From assembly GCF_022524485.1 (NCBI RefSeq), contig NZ_JAKXMK010000004.1:62001-126000 (forward strand): 64,000 nucleotides of DNA, written 5' to 3'. The translations under genes were made by a program, and so were the position numbers. Positions 8,624-17,405 of this stretch are shown here, piece after piece (position 1 is the first letter of the stretch; each line of letters starts with the position of its first letter). The notes below the pieces were generated by a model. The model saw nothing but the letters and a program-made list of their open reading frames with translations, ran no database searches and was not told where the DNA came from. The DNA is from Pseudonocardia alaniniphila (GTDB lineage Bacteria; Actinomycetota; Actinomycetes; Mycobacteriales; Pseudonocardiaceae).

Positions 8624-8848
8624 ACGCTCTGAGGAGCCTGCCACCGGCCCGCCGAACCCGCGGGTCCACGCGGGAAGAACCGGCTTTCTCGGCGTCTCGG
8701 GTTGGGCTGCTCCGATCGCGGCTGTAATCTGATTGTCGAGAATTCTGTGCCCGACCGCCTGTCGGAATTCGGCGAAATCGGGCATGTGCGACGTTTGCCG
8801 GTGTGCGCACAGCAGCGGGGCGCTGCGCACAGATCCTTGAGGGGTTCG

Positions 8849-10192
8849 ATGGGATTGTCGCGTCAGCATGCCATTGTCATCGGTGCATCGATCGCGGGTC
8901 TGTGCGCGGCGCGGGCGTTAAGTGAGTTCTTCGAGCGCGTGACGGTGATCGATCGTGACGAATTGCCCGCGGAGCCGGTCGCGCGGCGCGGTGTGCCGCA
9001 GAGTCGTCAGCTGCACTTTCTGCTCGCCCGGGGTCGAGAGGCGTTCGACGAGCTCTTTCCCGGAATGAGCGATGAGCTGATCGGGGCAGGCGCGGTGGCT
9101 GCCGACATGCAGGCTGCTGTCAACTGGAACTTCGCCGGTCATCGGCTGCGGAAGGCGGAATCCGGTCTGATCGGGATCGGGTTGAGCCGTTCGTTGCTCG
9201 AGTTCACCGTGCGGTCTCGGGTCACGCAGCTGCCCCCGGTGACGCTGGTCGAGCGCTGCGATGTGATGGATCTGCTGGTCGATCCTGATCTGCGCCGCGT
9301 CACCGGGGTGCGCGCCCGGAGGCATGCGGACGGGAGCGTCGGCTCCGCGCTGGACGCGGACCTGGTGGTCGATGCCTCCGGGCGCGGCACGCGTGGCGCG
9401 ACGTGGCTCGAGGCGCTGGGCTATCAGCGGGCACCCGAGGAGCGCCTCCGCATTCAACTCGCCTACCAGACGCGGTCCTACAGCCGTGAGCCCGAGGATC
9501 TCGCGGCGGACTTCGGCTCGGTCTATGCCCCTTATCCCGAGCAGACCCGCAGCGCGGCCATCAACGCTGTGGCAGTTGATCGCTTCATGGTCGTTCTCAG
9601 CACCTGCGGCGGTGAGGACCTGCCCGCCCGGGAGGAGGCGATGGTCGAGTTCGCCGAGAGCGTCGGCGGCCACGACATCGCCGAGGTCATCCGTACGGCG
9701 CCGCCACTGACGGAACCTGTGCTCATGCGCTTCCCGGAAAGCATCCGACGGCGCTATGAACAGCTCGATCGGTTCCCGGAGGGGTACCTCGTGGTCGGGG
9801 ATGCCCTGTGCAGCTTCAACCCTCTCTACGGGCAAGGTATGACCGTGGCGGCGCTGGAGGCACTGCTGCTGATGAGCCTGCTGCGGGAGCAGGCCGACGA
9901 TCTCGCTCATCGCTTCTTCTCGGCGGCGTCCGGCCTGCTCGACACTCCGTGGAACCTGACGACCTCGGGCGATATGCAGTTCGCCCATGTCGAGGGCGAG
10001 CCGAGCGCGGAGATGCTCGAAATGGAGGAGTACTTCCAGCGGTATCGGGAGGCGGCGGCCAACGACGCCGTGCTCACCGGCGCGTTGCTGCGAGTCTTCA
10101 ACCTGCTCGACGAGCCGTCCCGGCTGTCCGAGCCCGATCTCAGAGCGCGAGTGCTGCAGGCGACCGGACGGGCCACCGCCCCTTCCTCGTGA
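8849..10192 (+). CDS. FAD-dependent monooxygenase/oxidoreductase
   Basis: This 447-residue flavoprotein has an N-terminal Rossmann FAD motif, IVIGASIAGLCAARAL, an internal DLVVDASGRGTRG and the FAD-ribityl motif VVGDALCSFNPLYGQGM. That arrangement is typical of the para-hydroxybenzoate-hydroxylase-like and halogenase-like FAD family. The ATG at 8849 follows TTGAGGGG at good distance. Reading further upstream in the same frame is possible but has no family similarity. It sits alone and converges on the isochorismatase-like gene. A role in hydroxylation of an aromatic or polyketide-like substrate is plausible, but no substrate can be named. Confidence 0.82.
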   Translation: MGLSRQHAIVIGASIAGLCAARALSEFFERVTVIDRDELPAEPVARRGVPQSRQLHFLLARGREAFDELFPGMSDELIGAGAVAADMQAAVNWNFAGHRLRKAESGLIGIGLSRSLLEFTVRSRVTQLPPVTLVERCDVMDLLVDPDLRRVTGVRARRHADGSVGSALDADLVVDASGRGTRGATWLEALGYQRAPEERLRIQLAYQTRSYSREPEDLAADFGSVYAPYPEQTRSAAINAVAVDRFMVVLSTCGGEDLPAREEAMVEFAESVGGHDIAEVIRTAPPLTEPVLMRFPESIRRRYEQLDRFPEGYLVVGDALCSFNPLYGQGMTVAALEALLLMSLLREQADDLAHRFFSAASGLLDTPWNLTTSGDMQFAHVEGEPSAEMLEMEEYFQRYREAAANDAVLTGALLRVFNLLDEPSRLSEPDLRARVLQATGRATAPSS

Positions 10193-10211
10193 GGTCATCG
10201 ACTGTGACGGC

Positions 10212-10868
10212 CTACTTCATCATCGCCCGAACGTAGTTCACCCCTTGTCCCCAGGCCCCCATGTGCTCGCGGATGATCTCGTTGACCGGGCCGTAGGTCT
10301 CCTCGCGTGCCCAGTCGCGCTGCCATTCCGAGAGCAGGTTGGCGACGCTGACCGGCACAACGCCCTTCTGCGCCATCCGGACGACCGCGGCGTCGTGTGC
10401 TGCGGTGCTGGATCCGGCTGAGGCGTCCACCACGGCGAACACGTCGTAGCCGGCCTCGATCGCCGAGAGTGCGGGGAACGTCAGGCAGACCTCTGTCCAC
10501 AGCCCGGCGATCACGAGCCGGCGACGGCCCGTGGCCTCCACGGCTCCCCTGAACACGCCGTCCTGCCAGGCGTTGATGTAGCTACGGTCGATCACCGGTG
10601 TAGCCGGGAACACGTCCGTGATCTCGGGGATGAGCGGCCCTGCGAACGAGGTTGCGGCAATCGACGCCAGCACCGTCGGGATCTCGAACAGCTTGGCGAG
10701 CTTGGCCAGTGCGGTGACATTGTTGATCACGACCTGCGGATCCGCACTCCGCGCCCCGAAAATCATCTGGGGCTGGTGGTCGATCAACAGGACCGCTGTG
10801 TCCGTGGCGGTGCTCAGCGCCTTGATCTCGCTGTCCGCCAGGTCCGGCAGCTGGCGTGGCTGTGTCAT
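10212..10868 (-). CDS. Isochorismatase-family cysteine hydrolase (YcaC-like)
   Basis: The 218-residue protein shows the cysteine-hydrolase triad context: Asp in TAVLLIDHQPQMIFG and the nucleophile Cys in AGLWTEVCLTFPALSA. Its length and the segment GYDVFAVVDASAGSS fit YcaC-type hydrolases. GGGAGAG precedes ATG 10868. Family members hydrolyse amides or small carbamoyl compounds, and the true substrate is unknown. It diverges from the ABC transporter across a 656-bp control region with several palindromes. Confidence 0.83.
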   Translation of the reverse strand: MTQPRQLPDLADSEIKALSTATDTAVLLIDHQPQMIFGARSADPQVVINNVTALAKLAKLFEIPTVLASIAATSFAGPLIPEITDVFPATPVIDRSYINAWQDGVFRGAVEATGRRRLVIAGLWTEVCLTFPALSAIEAGYDVFAVVDASAGSSTAAHDAAVVRMAQKGVVPVSVANLLSEWQRDWAREETYGPVNEIIREHMGAWGQGVNYVRAMMK

Positions 10869-11033
10869 TTTCTCTCCCTTGTGTGTGTTTCCCGGGTGCG
10901 CGCCGACTGAGCCAATTGCGCGGTCCACCTCGGAGCAGCACCTGATGCACGCCCGATCCCTGTCCGGGATTTCCGGGCGGGACTCGTCGCTCATGCTGTT
11001 TCGGAATTCGGACGACCCTGCGCTTGTCGCACG

Positions 11034-11099
11034 ATACGAGTTCGTATGATCACTGAAGCTGATAGTCAGTTGATCTGACAATGTGAAAGTAGTCAGTTG
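11034..11099. promoter_or_regulatory. Cluster of palindromes in the 10869-11524 divergent region
   Basis: The 656-bp gap between the YcaC-like gene and the ABC transporter has no convincing gene. It contains ATACGA-GT-TCGTAT (11034-11047), GTCAG-TTGAT-CTGAC (11065-11079) and two direct copies of TAGTCAGTTG (11063-11072 and 11090-11099). These look like operator sites for a dimeric repressor or activator controlling one or both divergent genes. No adjacent regulator gene is present. Confidence 0.45.
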
Positions 11100-11524
11100 C
11101 GCAGTCGGAAGCAACCGGCTCGGAGCTGAGATCTCGATCTCGTTGCGTGCGTGGCCGGGCGAAAGGTCGGAATCGTCCTCCAGGTGCACTGCCCGGTCTT
11201 CGTGATCCGGCCGGTGGCTTCGCGCGCTTGCCGTTGTTGTCTCGGTCGGGCTAGCCTGAGATCTCGTCACTAAGCATGACAATCATCATCAGTGGTCAGT
11301 TTCTCGGGCAGATGGGGAAAGTGACGCTGCACGCGGCTGCCGGGACAACTCGGTGTCGCTCCGCCATCCGGCCGCCTGCCAACAGGCCGGCCCGCGAGTC
11401 CCCGGTGGAGCTGCCGAACAGCCCGACGCCGGCCACCCATCCAGCGTCCGGGCCGTCGCCACCACCACCGCCGGGCGGGCGATCAACCCGCCGGCCATTG
11501 ACGCAGCTCATCCGAGGAGGAGCG

Positions 11525-13483
11525 ATGACGAGCACGGAGTCCGACCAGCTGGGTCGGCGGGTGTGGTCGCTCTTCACCCCCTACCGCACGAGTCTGGTGG
11601 TCATCGCCGTTGCTGTTCTGCTCAGCAGTGGGCTGGGGATCATCACCCCGTTCCTCACGCAGGCCGCGTTCGACCAGGCGTTGTTCCCGGCGGACGGCAG
11701 CGGTGTGCACATCGAGCTGCTGGCGTGGCTGGTGGGTGGGATGGTGGCGGTGCCGGTGGTGTCGGCGCTGATCGGGGTGTATCAGACCTACCGCACCACC
11801 TTGCTGGGCAACCGCGTGATGGCTGACCTGCGTGGGCGCTTGTTCGAGCACCTGCAGCGGATGGACCTGGCCTTCTTCACCGCCACGCGCACCGGGGTGA
11901 TCCAGTCGCGGCTCGCCAACGACGTGGGCGGCGTGCAGTCGGTGCTGTCGGAGACTGCGAGCTCGATTCTCGGCAACGTGGTGACGGTCGCTGCCGCCCT
12001 GATCGCGATGGTGGTGCTGAGCTGGCAGCTGACGCTCGTCGCGGTGGCGATGACGCCGCTGTTCCTGCTGCTCCAGGTTCGGGTGGGCCGGGTCCGGCGC
12101 AAGCTCGCCGCGCGCACCCAGGAGTCGCTCTCGGACATGACGGCGATCACCGAGGAGTCGCTGTCGGTGTCCGGGGTGCTTCTGGCCAAGGTCTTCAACC
12201 GGCAGGCCGACGAGGTGGCCCGTTACCGCGAGGAGAACAGCCGCCAGGTGGATCTGCAGGTACGCCAGGCGATGTCGGGGCAGTCGTTCTTCGCCGTGGT
12301 GCAGACGTTCATGGGCATCACCCCGGCACTGGTGTATCTGGTGGCGGGATTCCTCATCGCCGCAGGGATCGGGGTCAGCGCCGGCACCATCGTCGCGTTC
12401 AGCACCCTCCAGTCACGGTTGCTCTTCCCCACGGTGAACCTGCTGCGCGTCTCGCTGGACGTGCAGACCTCGCTGGCGCTCTTCGGCCGGATCTTCGCCT
12501 ACCTGGACCTGCGGCCGCGGATCGTCGACGCACCGTCCGCGCGCACGCTCGAGACCGCCACCGTCACCGGGCGCGTCGAGCTGGATCGCGTGTGGTTCGC
12601 CTACCCACCTGCGCCGGAGCCGGCTGCCGTGCCGGACGGCACCGAGCCGGTGGCGGAGCCCGCGCCGGGCGACGGGTCCGGCGGGGACGGCGGCGTGGCG
12701 TGGGCCGTGCGCGACATCTCGTTCACCGTCGAGCCGGGACAGCTGGCCGCGATCGTCGGGCCGAGCGGGTCGGGCAAGACGACGATCTCCTACCTCGTCC
12801 CACGGCTCTACGACGTCGACCGCGGCCGCGTGCTGATCGACGGACGTGACGTTCGCGGGCTCACGCAGGCGTCGGTGGCGGATGCGGTCGGGATGGTCAC
12901 GCAGGACACGTACCTGTTGCACTCGACCGTCCGTGACAACCTGCGGTACGCGAAGCCCGACGCCGATCAGGCCGAGATCGAGGAAGCCGCCAAGGCGGCC
13001 AACATCCACGACCGCATCCTGTCTTTCGCCGATGGCTACGACACGGTGGTGGGGGAGCGGGGTTACCGGCTCTCCGGCGGGGAGAAGCAGCGGCTCGCGA
13101 TCGCACGGGTGCTGCTCAAGGATCCGCGCATCCTCATCCTCGACGAGGCCACCAGCGCGTTGGACACCACCAGTGAGCGGCTCGTGCAGCAGGCCCTGGA
13201 GAACGCGACGAGGCGGCGCACCACGATCGCGATCGCACACCGGCTCTCCACCATCCTCGGCGCCGACCTGATCCTTGCCGTGGAGGCGGGGCGGGTGGTG
13301 GAGCGCGGTACGCATACCGAGTTGCTCGCGAAGGGCGGGCTGTACGCGCGCCTCTACACCGAGCAGTTCGCCGGTGGGAAGGTCGAGTGCCGCTGCGCCG
13401 ACGGCGTGCGCTTCAGCGACGGGGCAACGCTTCTCACCGGACACGCCGACGGCCGGGCCGTTACCGGAAGGGACGCCGCATAG
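11525..13483 (+). CDS. ABC exporter half-transporter (fused membrane and ATPase domains)
   Basis: This 652-residue protein has a six-helix exporter domain in roughly the first 330 residues. The nucleotide-binding domain has Walker A GPSGSGKTT, signature LSGGEKQR, Walker B ILILDEATSALD and H-loop IAHRLSTI. Inside the start of the ATPase domain lies an unusual low-complexity insert rich in Pro, Glu and Gly (about residues 363-390). A Cys-containing tail follows the ATPase. The ATG at 11525 has a near-perfect GGAGGAG site. It probably acts as a homodimeric exporter of a lipid or drug-like compound; the substrate is unknown. Confidence 0.9.
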   Translation: MTSTESDQLGRRVWSLFTPYRTSLVVIAVAVLLSSGLGIITPFLTQAAFDQALFPADGSGVHIELLAWLVGGMVAVPVVSALIGVYQTYRTTLLGNRVMADLRGRLFEHLQRMDLAFFTATRTGVIQSRLANDVGGVQSVLSETASSILGNVVTVAAALIAMVVLSWQLTLVAVAMTPLFLLLQVRVGRVRRKLAARTQESLSDMTAITEESLSVSGVLLAKVFNRQADEVARYREENSRQVDLQVRQAMSGQSFFAVVQTFMGITPALVYLVAGFLIAAGIGVSAGTIVAFSTLQSRLLFPTVNLLRVSLDVQTSLALFGRIFAYLDLRPRIVDAPSARTLETATVTGRVELDRVWFAYPPAPEPAAVPDGTEPVAEPAPGDGSGGDGGVAWAVRDISFTVEPGQLAAIVGPSGSGKTTISYLVPRLYDVDRGRVLIDGRDVRGLTQASVADAVGMVTQDTYLLHSTVRDNLRYAKPDADQAEIEEAAKAANIHDRILSFADGYDTVVGERGYRLSGGEKQRLAIARVLLKDPRILILDEATSALDTTSERLVQQALENATRRRTTIAIAHRLSTILGADLILAVEAGRVVERGTHTELLAKGGLYARLYTEQFAGGKVECRCADGVRFSDGATLLTGHADGRAVTGRDAA

Positions 13484-13666
13484 CTCACGCCATCGATGCT
13501 CGATGGTCTTCCTCGCCGGCTTCGCGCAAGCCTCGCGTCATCCAGTGTTCGTGTAGCGCTGGTCACTCCACCAGGCTCGGCGTCGCCTCGATGTAGTAAT
13601 AACTAGTGATAGTCCGCTTGGCTGACTAATTCTGCGGACTGCCGCCACAGTCGAGGAGAAGCGTCC

Positions 13667-14731
13667 ATGCCCAGCCCGTTCGATCCCGTCACCGTCGGCG
13701 GCCTCGTCCTGCCGCACCGCATCGCGATGTCCCCGATGACGCGCAACCGCGCCCCGGGGCAGGTTCCCAACGACCTGATGGCGCGGTACTACGCACAACG
13801 GGCCGGCGCCGGGCTCATCATCACCGAAGGCACCCAGCCATCCGTCGTCGGACAGGGCTACTTGAACACCCCGGGCATCCACAGCACCGAACAGATCATC
13901 GGTTGGCGCAAGGTCACCGACGCCGTGCACGAGCGCGGCGGCCGGATCTTCGTCCAACTCATGCACAGCGGCCGGGTCGGACACGCCAGCCTGCTTCCCG
14001 CCGGCATGCGTTACGTCGCGCCCTCGGCGGTACCCGCCGACATCCAGATCTTCATCGGCGACGGCATGGGCGACGCGCCCGTGCCCGTCGAACTGACCGA
14101 AGACGGCATCGCCGCCACGATCCAGGACCACGCACAGGCCGCGGCCAACGCGATCGACGCAGGCTTCGACGGCGTGGAACTGCACGGCGGCAATGGCTAC
14201 CTCATCCACCAGTTCCTCTCGACCAATGCGAACCTGCGCACCGACCGTTGGGGCGGCTCACAACACAACCGCGCCCGATTCGCGGTCGAGACCGCCAGAG
14301 CGGTCGCCGAGCGGATCGGCGCACACCGCGTCGGCCTGCGTATCTCTCCCGGGGTGACCAACAACGACATCCACGAGGACGACCCCCACGACACCTACGC
14401 CGCCCTCGTCGACGGCCTGAGGCCGATCGGCCTGGCCTATCTGCACATCTTCGAAGGCCCCTACCGGGACATCACCCTCCATCTGCGCAAAGAGTTCGAC
14501 GGCGCATTCATCCTCAACCCCTCCACCCCAGGCTCCTTCACCAACAGGGAACAACTGGGTCTGATCGAGGACGGCACCACCGACATCATCACCTTCGGCG
14601 CTCTGTTCCTCGCCAACCCCGACCTGCCCGCCCGCCTGGCCGGCAACGAACCCCTCAACACCCCCGAGCCGGCCACCTTCTACGGCGGCGACCACCACGG
14701 CTACACCGACTACCCCGCACTCGAGGACTGA
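13667..14731 (+). CDS. Alkene reductase, old yellow enzyme family (NemA-like)
   Basis: This 354-residue FMN enzyme shows the OYE pattern: PFDPVTVGGLVLPHRIAMSPMTRNRA, HSGRVGH, FDGVELHGGNGYLIHQFLS with the flavin-site His, NRARFAVETARAV and a C-terminal FMN-phosphate loop (IITFGALFLANPDLPAR). Such enzymes reduce activated C=C bonds with NAD(P)H. It has a clear ribosome site (GAGGAGAAG) before ATG 13667. The upstream 183 bp is locally AT-rich around TAATAACTAGTGATAG, a likely promoter. A small terminator-like hairpin follows. Confidence 0.92.
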   Translation: MPSPFDPVTVGGLVLPHRIAMSPMTRNRAPGQVPNDLMARYYAQRAGAGLIITEGTQPSVVGQGYLNTPGIHSTEQIIGWRKVTDAVHERGGRIFVQLMHSGRVGHASLLPAGMRYVAPSAVPADIQIFIGDGMGDAPVPVELTEDGIAATIQDHAQAAANAIDAGFDGVELHGGNGYLIHQFLSTNANLRTDRWGGSQHNRARFAVETARAVAERIGAHRVGLRISPGVTNNDIHEDDPHDTYAALVDGLRPIGLAYLHIFEGPYRDITLHLRKEFDGAFILNPSTPGSFTNREQLGLIEDGTTDIITFGALFLANPDLPARLAGNEPLNTPEPATFYGGDHHGYTDYPALED

Positions 14732-14738
14732 CAACCGC

Positions 14739-14754
14739 AGCCCGACCGGGCTTT
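14739..14754 (+). terminator. Short terminator-like hairpin after the alkene reductase
   Basis: AGCCC-GACC-GGGCT is followed by TTT. The stem is only 5 bp, so this is a weak call supported mainly by its position 8 bp after the stop codon. Confidence 0.4.
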
Positions 14755-14862
14755 CGGGGCGGCCGCGTTACGCGGCTCGCGGCAGCGCGGCTTTCACGCC
14801 ATTTCCGGCAACAGCGCCGCCCGGTCGGTTCCGGTGAGCGCACACGTCGTTGGGACTCATCA

Positions 14863-16491
14863 ATGTCTTCCACCAGCCCGTCCACGGAAACAGTGCCACC
14901 GACGCCGGGGTCGGCGTGGGCTCCGTTCCGCCATCGCGCATTCGCCGGGATGTGGAGCGCACAGTTCGTGAGCAACGTCGGCGGCTGGATGCAGACCGTC
15001 GGCGCGCAGTGGCTGATGCTCATGCTCACGGGTTCGGCGACCTATGTCGCGCTGGTCCAGACCGCGTCGAGCCTGCCGGTGATGTTGTTCGCGGTGTTCG
15101 CCGGGGCGATCGGCGATGTCGTGGATCGGCGGCGGTTCCTGCTGGTGTCGCAAGCGTTCATGCTGCTCGCTGCGGCGGCGCTGGGCGTGCTCGCGCTCGC
15201 CGGCCTCGTCACGCCCTGGCTGCTGCTCGCCTTGATCTTCGCGGTGGGCAGCGGCGGGGCGATGACCGCGTCCACCTGGCAGACGCTCCAACCCGAGCTC
15301 GTCTCCCCGGCCGAACGCCCTCAGGCGATCTCTCTCGGCGCCGTGAACCAGAACCTCGCCCGCGCGGTGGGTCCGGCGATCGGCGGCATCGTGCTCGCGG
15401 CGTCGAGCGCAGGCACCCTCTTCCTGATCAATGCGGTCACCTTCGTCGCCGTCATCGGAGTCATCGCATGGTGGCGCGGTGACAAGCCCTCCACCCATGT
15501 GCTCCCGCGTGAGCATGTCGGCGAGGCGATCCGGGCCGGTGCCCGCTACGTCATGGCCAGCCCGACGCTGCGCGTCATCCTGCTTCGTGCGGGGCTGTTC
15601 ATCTTCTTCGCCAGCTTGATCTGGGCCCTGCTCCCGCTCGTCGCGCAGTCGGAGCTGCGGCTCGGTTCGGGCGGCTACGGGCTGCTGCTGGCGTGCGTCG
15701 GCGTCGGCGCAGTCGTCGGTGCCGCCGTGCTGCCACACCTGTTGCTTCGGACGAGCGCGGGTTTCCTGTTGGCAGCCGCTTCGTTCGGCCTCGCCGCCGT
15801 GGCGATCGTCCTGGCCTATGTGCCCCTCGTCGCGCCTGTCGCCGTTGCGCTCGTGATCGGTGGGTTCGCCTGGATTCTTGCGCTGTCGGTGCTGAACTCG
15901 GCCTACCAGCTGATGCTGCCCGATTGGGCGAAGAGCCGTGGAATGGCGTACTACCTGGTTGTGTTCCAGGGCGGCAACGCCGTCGGCAGCGCGATCCTCG
16001 GGGTCGTCGCCCAACGTCTCGGGTTCTCGTCCACGCTGCTCGTCGTCGCCGTGGGATTGGTGTTGGGCGCGCTCGTCGAACTGCGCCACCGATTTCAGAC
16101 CATTCCTCCGGAAGAGCTCGTGTCGGCAGACGAGTGGTCCCAGCCGACACTGACGACCGCGGCGCTCCCCGGCGGACCCGTCATGGTGACCATCGAGTAC
16201 CGCCCTTGTGACGGAGCCGATGCGGAACTGCTCGCGGCTCTCCGGGACGTCCGGTTCAGTCGGCGGCGCAGCGGAGCGACGTCATGGCGGGTCTGGCAGG
16301 ACGCGGCCGAACCACACCGGATCGTCGAGCAGTTCGTCGTCGCTTCCTGGGAGGAGCATCTTCGCCAGCACGAGCGGGTCAGCGAGCGGGATCAGAAACG
16401 GCTGGCCAGGATCTGGGCGATGACCGACCCCGATCGCCCACCGACGGTGACGCACTGGCTGGCCGCGCAACCGGGCCGAACCGCCCGGTGA
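14863..16491 (+). CDS. MFS transporter, transmembrane secretion effector type (MFS_3)
   Basis: This 542-residue protein has an EntS-like MFS core: RHRAFAGMWSAQFVSNVGGWMQTVGAQWLM and many hydrophobic helices. After residue 420 it has an extra soluble domain, VMVTIEYRPCDGADAEL...WRVWQDAAEPHRIVEQFVVASWEEHLRQHERV, which looks like an antibiotic-biosynthesis-monooxygenase-like fold. The same composition is known in the bacterial TMS/MFS_3 family. I chose ATG 14863 because the continuous frame upstream runs through the alkene reductase gene in another frame. It probably exports a siderophore-like or other small molecule. Confidence 0.88.
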   Translation: MSSTSPSTETVPPTPGSAWAPFRHRAFAGMWSAQFVSNVGGWMQTVGAQWLMLMLTGSATYVALVQTASSLPVMLFAVFAGAIGDVVDRRRFLLVSQAFMLLAAAALGVLALAGLVTPWLLLALIFAVGSGGAMTASTWQTLQPELVSPAERPQAISLGAVNQNLARAVGPAIGGIVLAASSAGTLFLINAVTFVAVIGVIAWWRGDKPSTHVLPREHVGEAIRAGARYVMASPTLRVILLRAGLFIFFASLIWALLPLVAQSELRLGSGGYGLLLACVGVGAVVGAAVLPHLLLRTSAGFLLAAASFGLAAVAIVLAYVPLVAPVAVALVIGGFAWILALSVLNSAYQLMLPDWAKSRGMAYYLVVFQGGNAVGSAILGVVAQRLGFSSTLLVVAVGLVLGALVELRHRFQTIPPEELVSADEWSQPTLTTAALPGGPVMVTIEYRPCDGADAELLAALRDVRFSRRRSGATSWRVWQDAAEPHRIVEQFVVASWEEHLRQHERVSERDQKRLARIWAMTDPDRPPTVTHWLAAQPGRTAR

Positions 16492-16549
16492 ACAGGATCG
16501 TGGGATGCGTTCGGTGCAACTCCCGGAGTTGATCGGGAACCGACGCTGG

Positions 16550-17224
16550 TCAACGATTGACGTGTGCGCGGGCGAGTAGGCCGGCGAGCGTGGTTTGAAG
16601 GATCTCGCCGTACATGGCGGCGAACTCCACCCGGGAGCCCGCGAGCCGGGCGTCGGCGGTGGCTTCGAGGAGCGTCGGGGTCGGGTTGCTGAACGGCCAC
16701 AGGCCCACCAGCGAGACGACGGCGTATCGCGTCAGCGTGAACGCGTCGTCCGCGCCGAGGGCCGGCACTCGGTCGCTGATCAGGTTGGCCAGTGTGGTGC
16801 GCTGTTCCAGGTCGGTGAGTTTGTAGGCGCGCACGGTGTCGGCCGAGACGTTCCGCTCCAGGACGCTCGGCAGCAGGCTCCACAGCTGGCACAGAACCGG
16901 CCGTGCGGCGAGGGAGTCGGCCCAGGCCTGCATCACGTGGTCGGGCTCGCAGGGCGGGCTCGGCCACTCGTTCACCAGAGCCTCGATCCAGGACAGCCGC
17001 TGCCGATTGAGGAGCTCAAGGAAGACGCCCTCGCGGCTCTCGAAGTACCGCACCACGTGCGTCTTGGACACGCCCAGGCGGCGCCCGAGCTCTCGGAGGC
17101 TGATCTCCTCCGCTGGCATCTCGGCCAGCAGATCCTCCGCGGCGTCCAGGATCTTCTGCCGGCGCAGGTCTCGCTGCTCGGGCCGCCTGGCCCGCTGGAA
17201 GGCCGGCACCTCTACGTCGTCCAT
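16550..17224 (-). CDS. TetR-family transcriptional regulator
   Basis: The 224-residue protein has an N-terminal TetR helix-turn-helix: RRQKILDAAEDLLAE, ISLRELGRRLGVSKTHVVRYFESREGVF. The C-terminal ligand domain is not similar to one I recognise. ATG 17224 has GAGGAGGG in front; the ATG at 17281 lies inside the operator palindrome and is rejected. It is divergent from an aldo/keto reductase and carboxymuconolactone-decarboxylase-like operon, and it probably represses itself and that operon through the sites at 17262-17332. Confidence 0.88.
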   Translation of the reverse strand: MDDVEVPAFQRARRPEQRDLRRQKILDAAEDLLAEMPAEEISLRELGRRLGVSKTHVVRYFESREGVFLELLNRQRLSWIEALVNEWPSPPCEPDHVMQAWADSLAARPVLCQLWSLLPSVLERNVSADTVRAYKLTDLEQRTTLANLISDRVPALGADDAFTLTRYAVVSLVGLWPFSNPTPTLLEATADARLAGSRVEFAAMYGEILQTTLAGLLARAHVNR

Positions 17225-17261
17225 CGACCCTCCTCGCGCGCCGTTGCGCAGCCCGCTCCAG

Positions 17262-17332
17262 CGTATCGGCCCACCGGACACTTGATAGGTGTCCGGCGGA
17301 CCGATACGGTGGGCAATAAAGGTCCAGTGGAC
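17262..17332. promoter_or_regulatory. Tandem TetR operators between regulator and AKR operon
   Basis: A 20-bp inverted repeat with two mismatches (arms 17262-17281 and 17289-17308, 7-base spacer) contains two copies of an 11-bp quasi-palindrome: GCCCACCGGAC at 17269-17279, the reverse of GTCCGGTGGGC, and GTCCGGCGGAC at 17291-17301. A third copy, GTCCAGTGGAC, lies at 17322-17332. Centres are 22 and 31 bp apart, close to two and three helical turns, so dimers would bind on the same face. Confidence 0.75.
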
Positions 17333-17405
17333 ACCAATTATTCGGTCGCCTGCGGATCGCGGCGCCGGCGACCACCGCCATCCGAGATCTCAGAGTAGGA
17401 GCACC

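Noticed and set aside
13903..16491. One 862-codon open frame joining the alkene reductase region to the MFS transporter
   Set aside because: The first 320 codons are an out-of-frame reading of the alkene reductase gene, with Arg-rich nonsense composition; the MFS protein starts at 14863.
17225..17281. TetR start at 17281
   Set aside because: The ATG lies inside the operator palindrome; ATG 17224 has a strong ribosome site.
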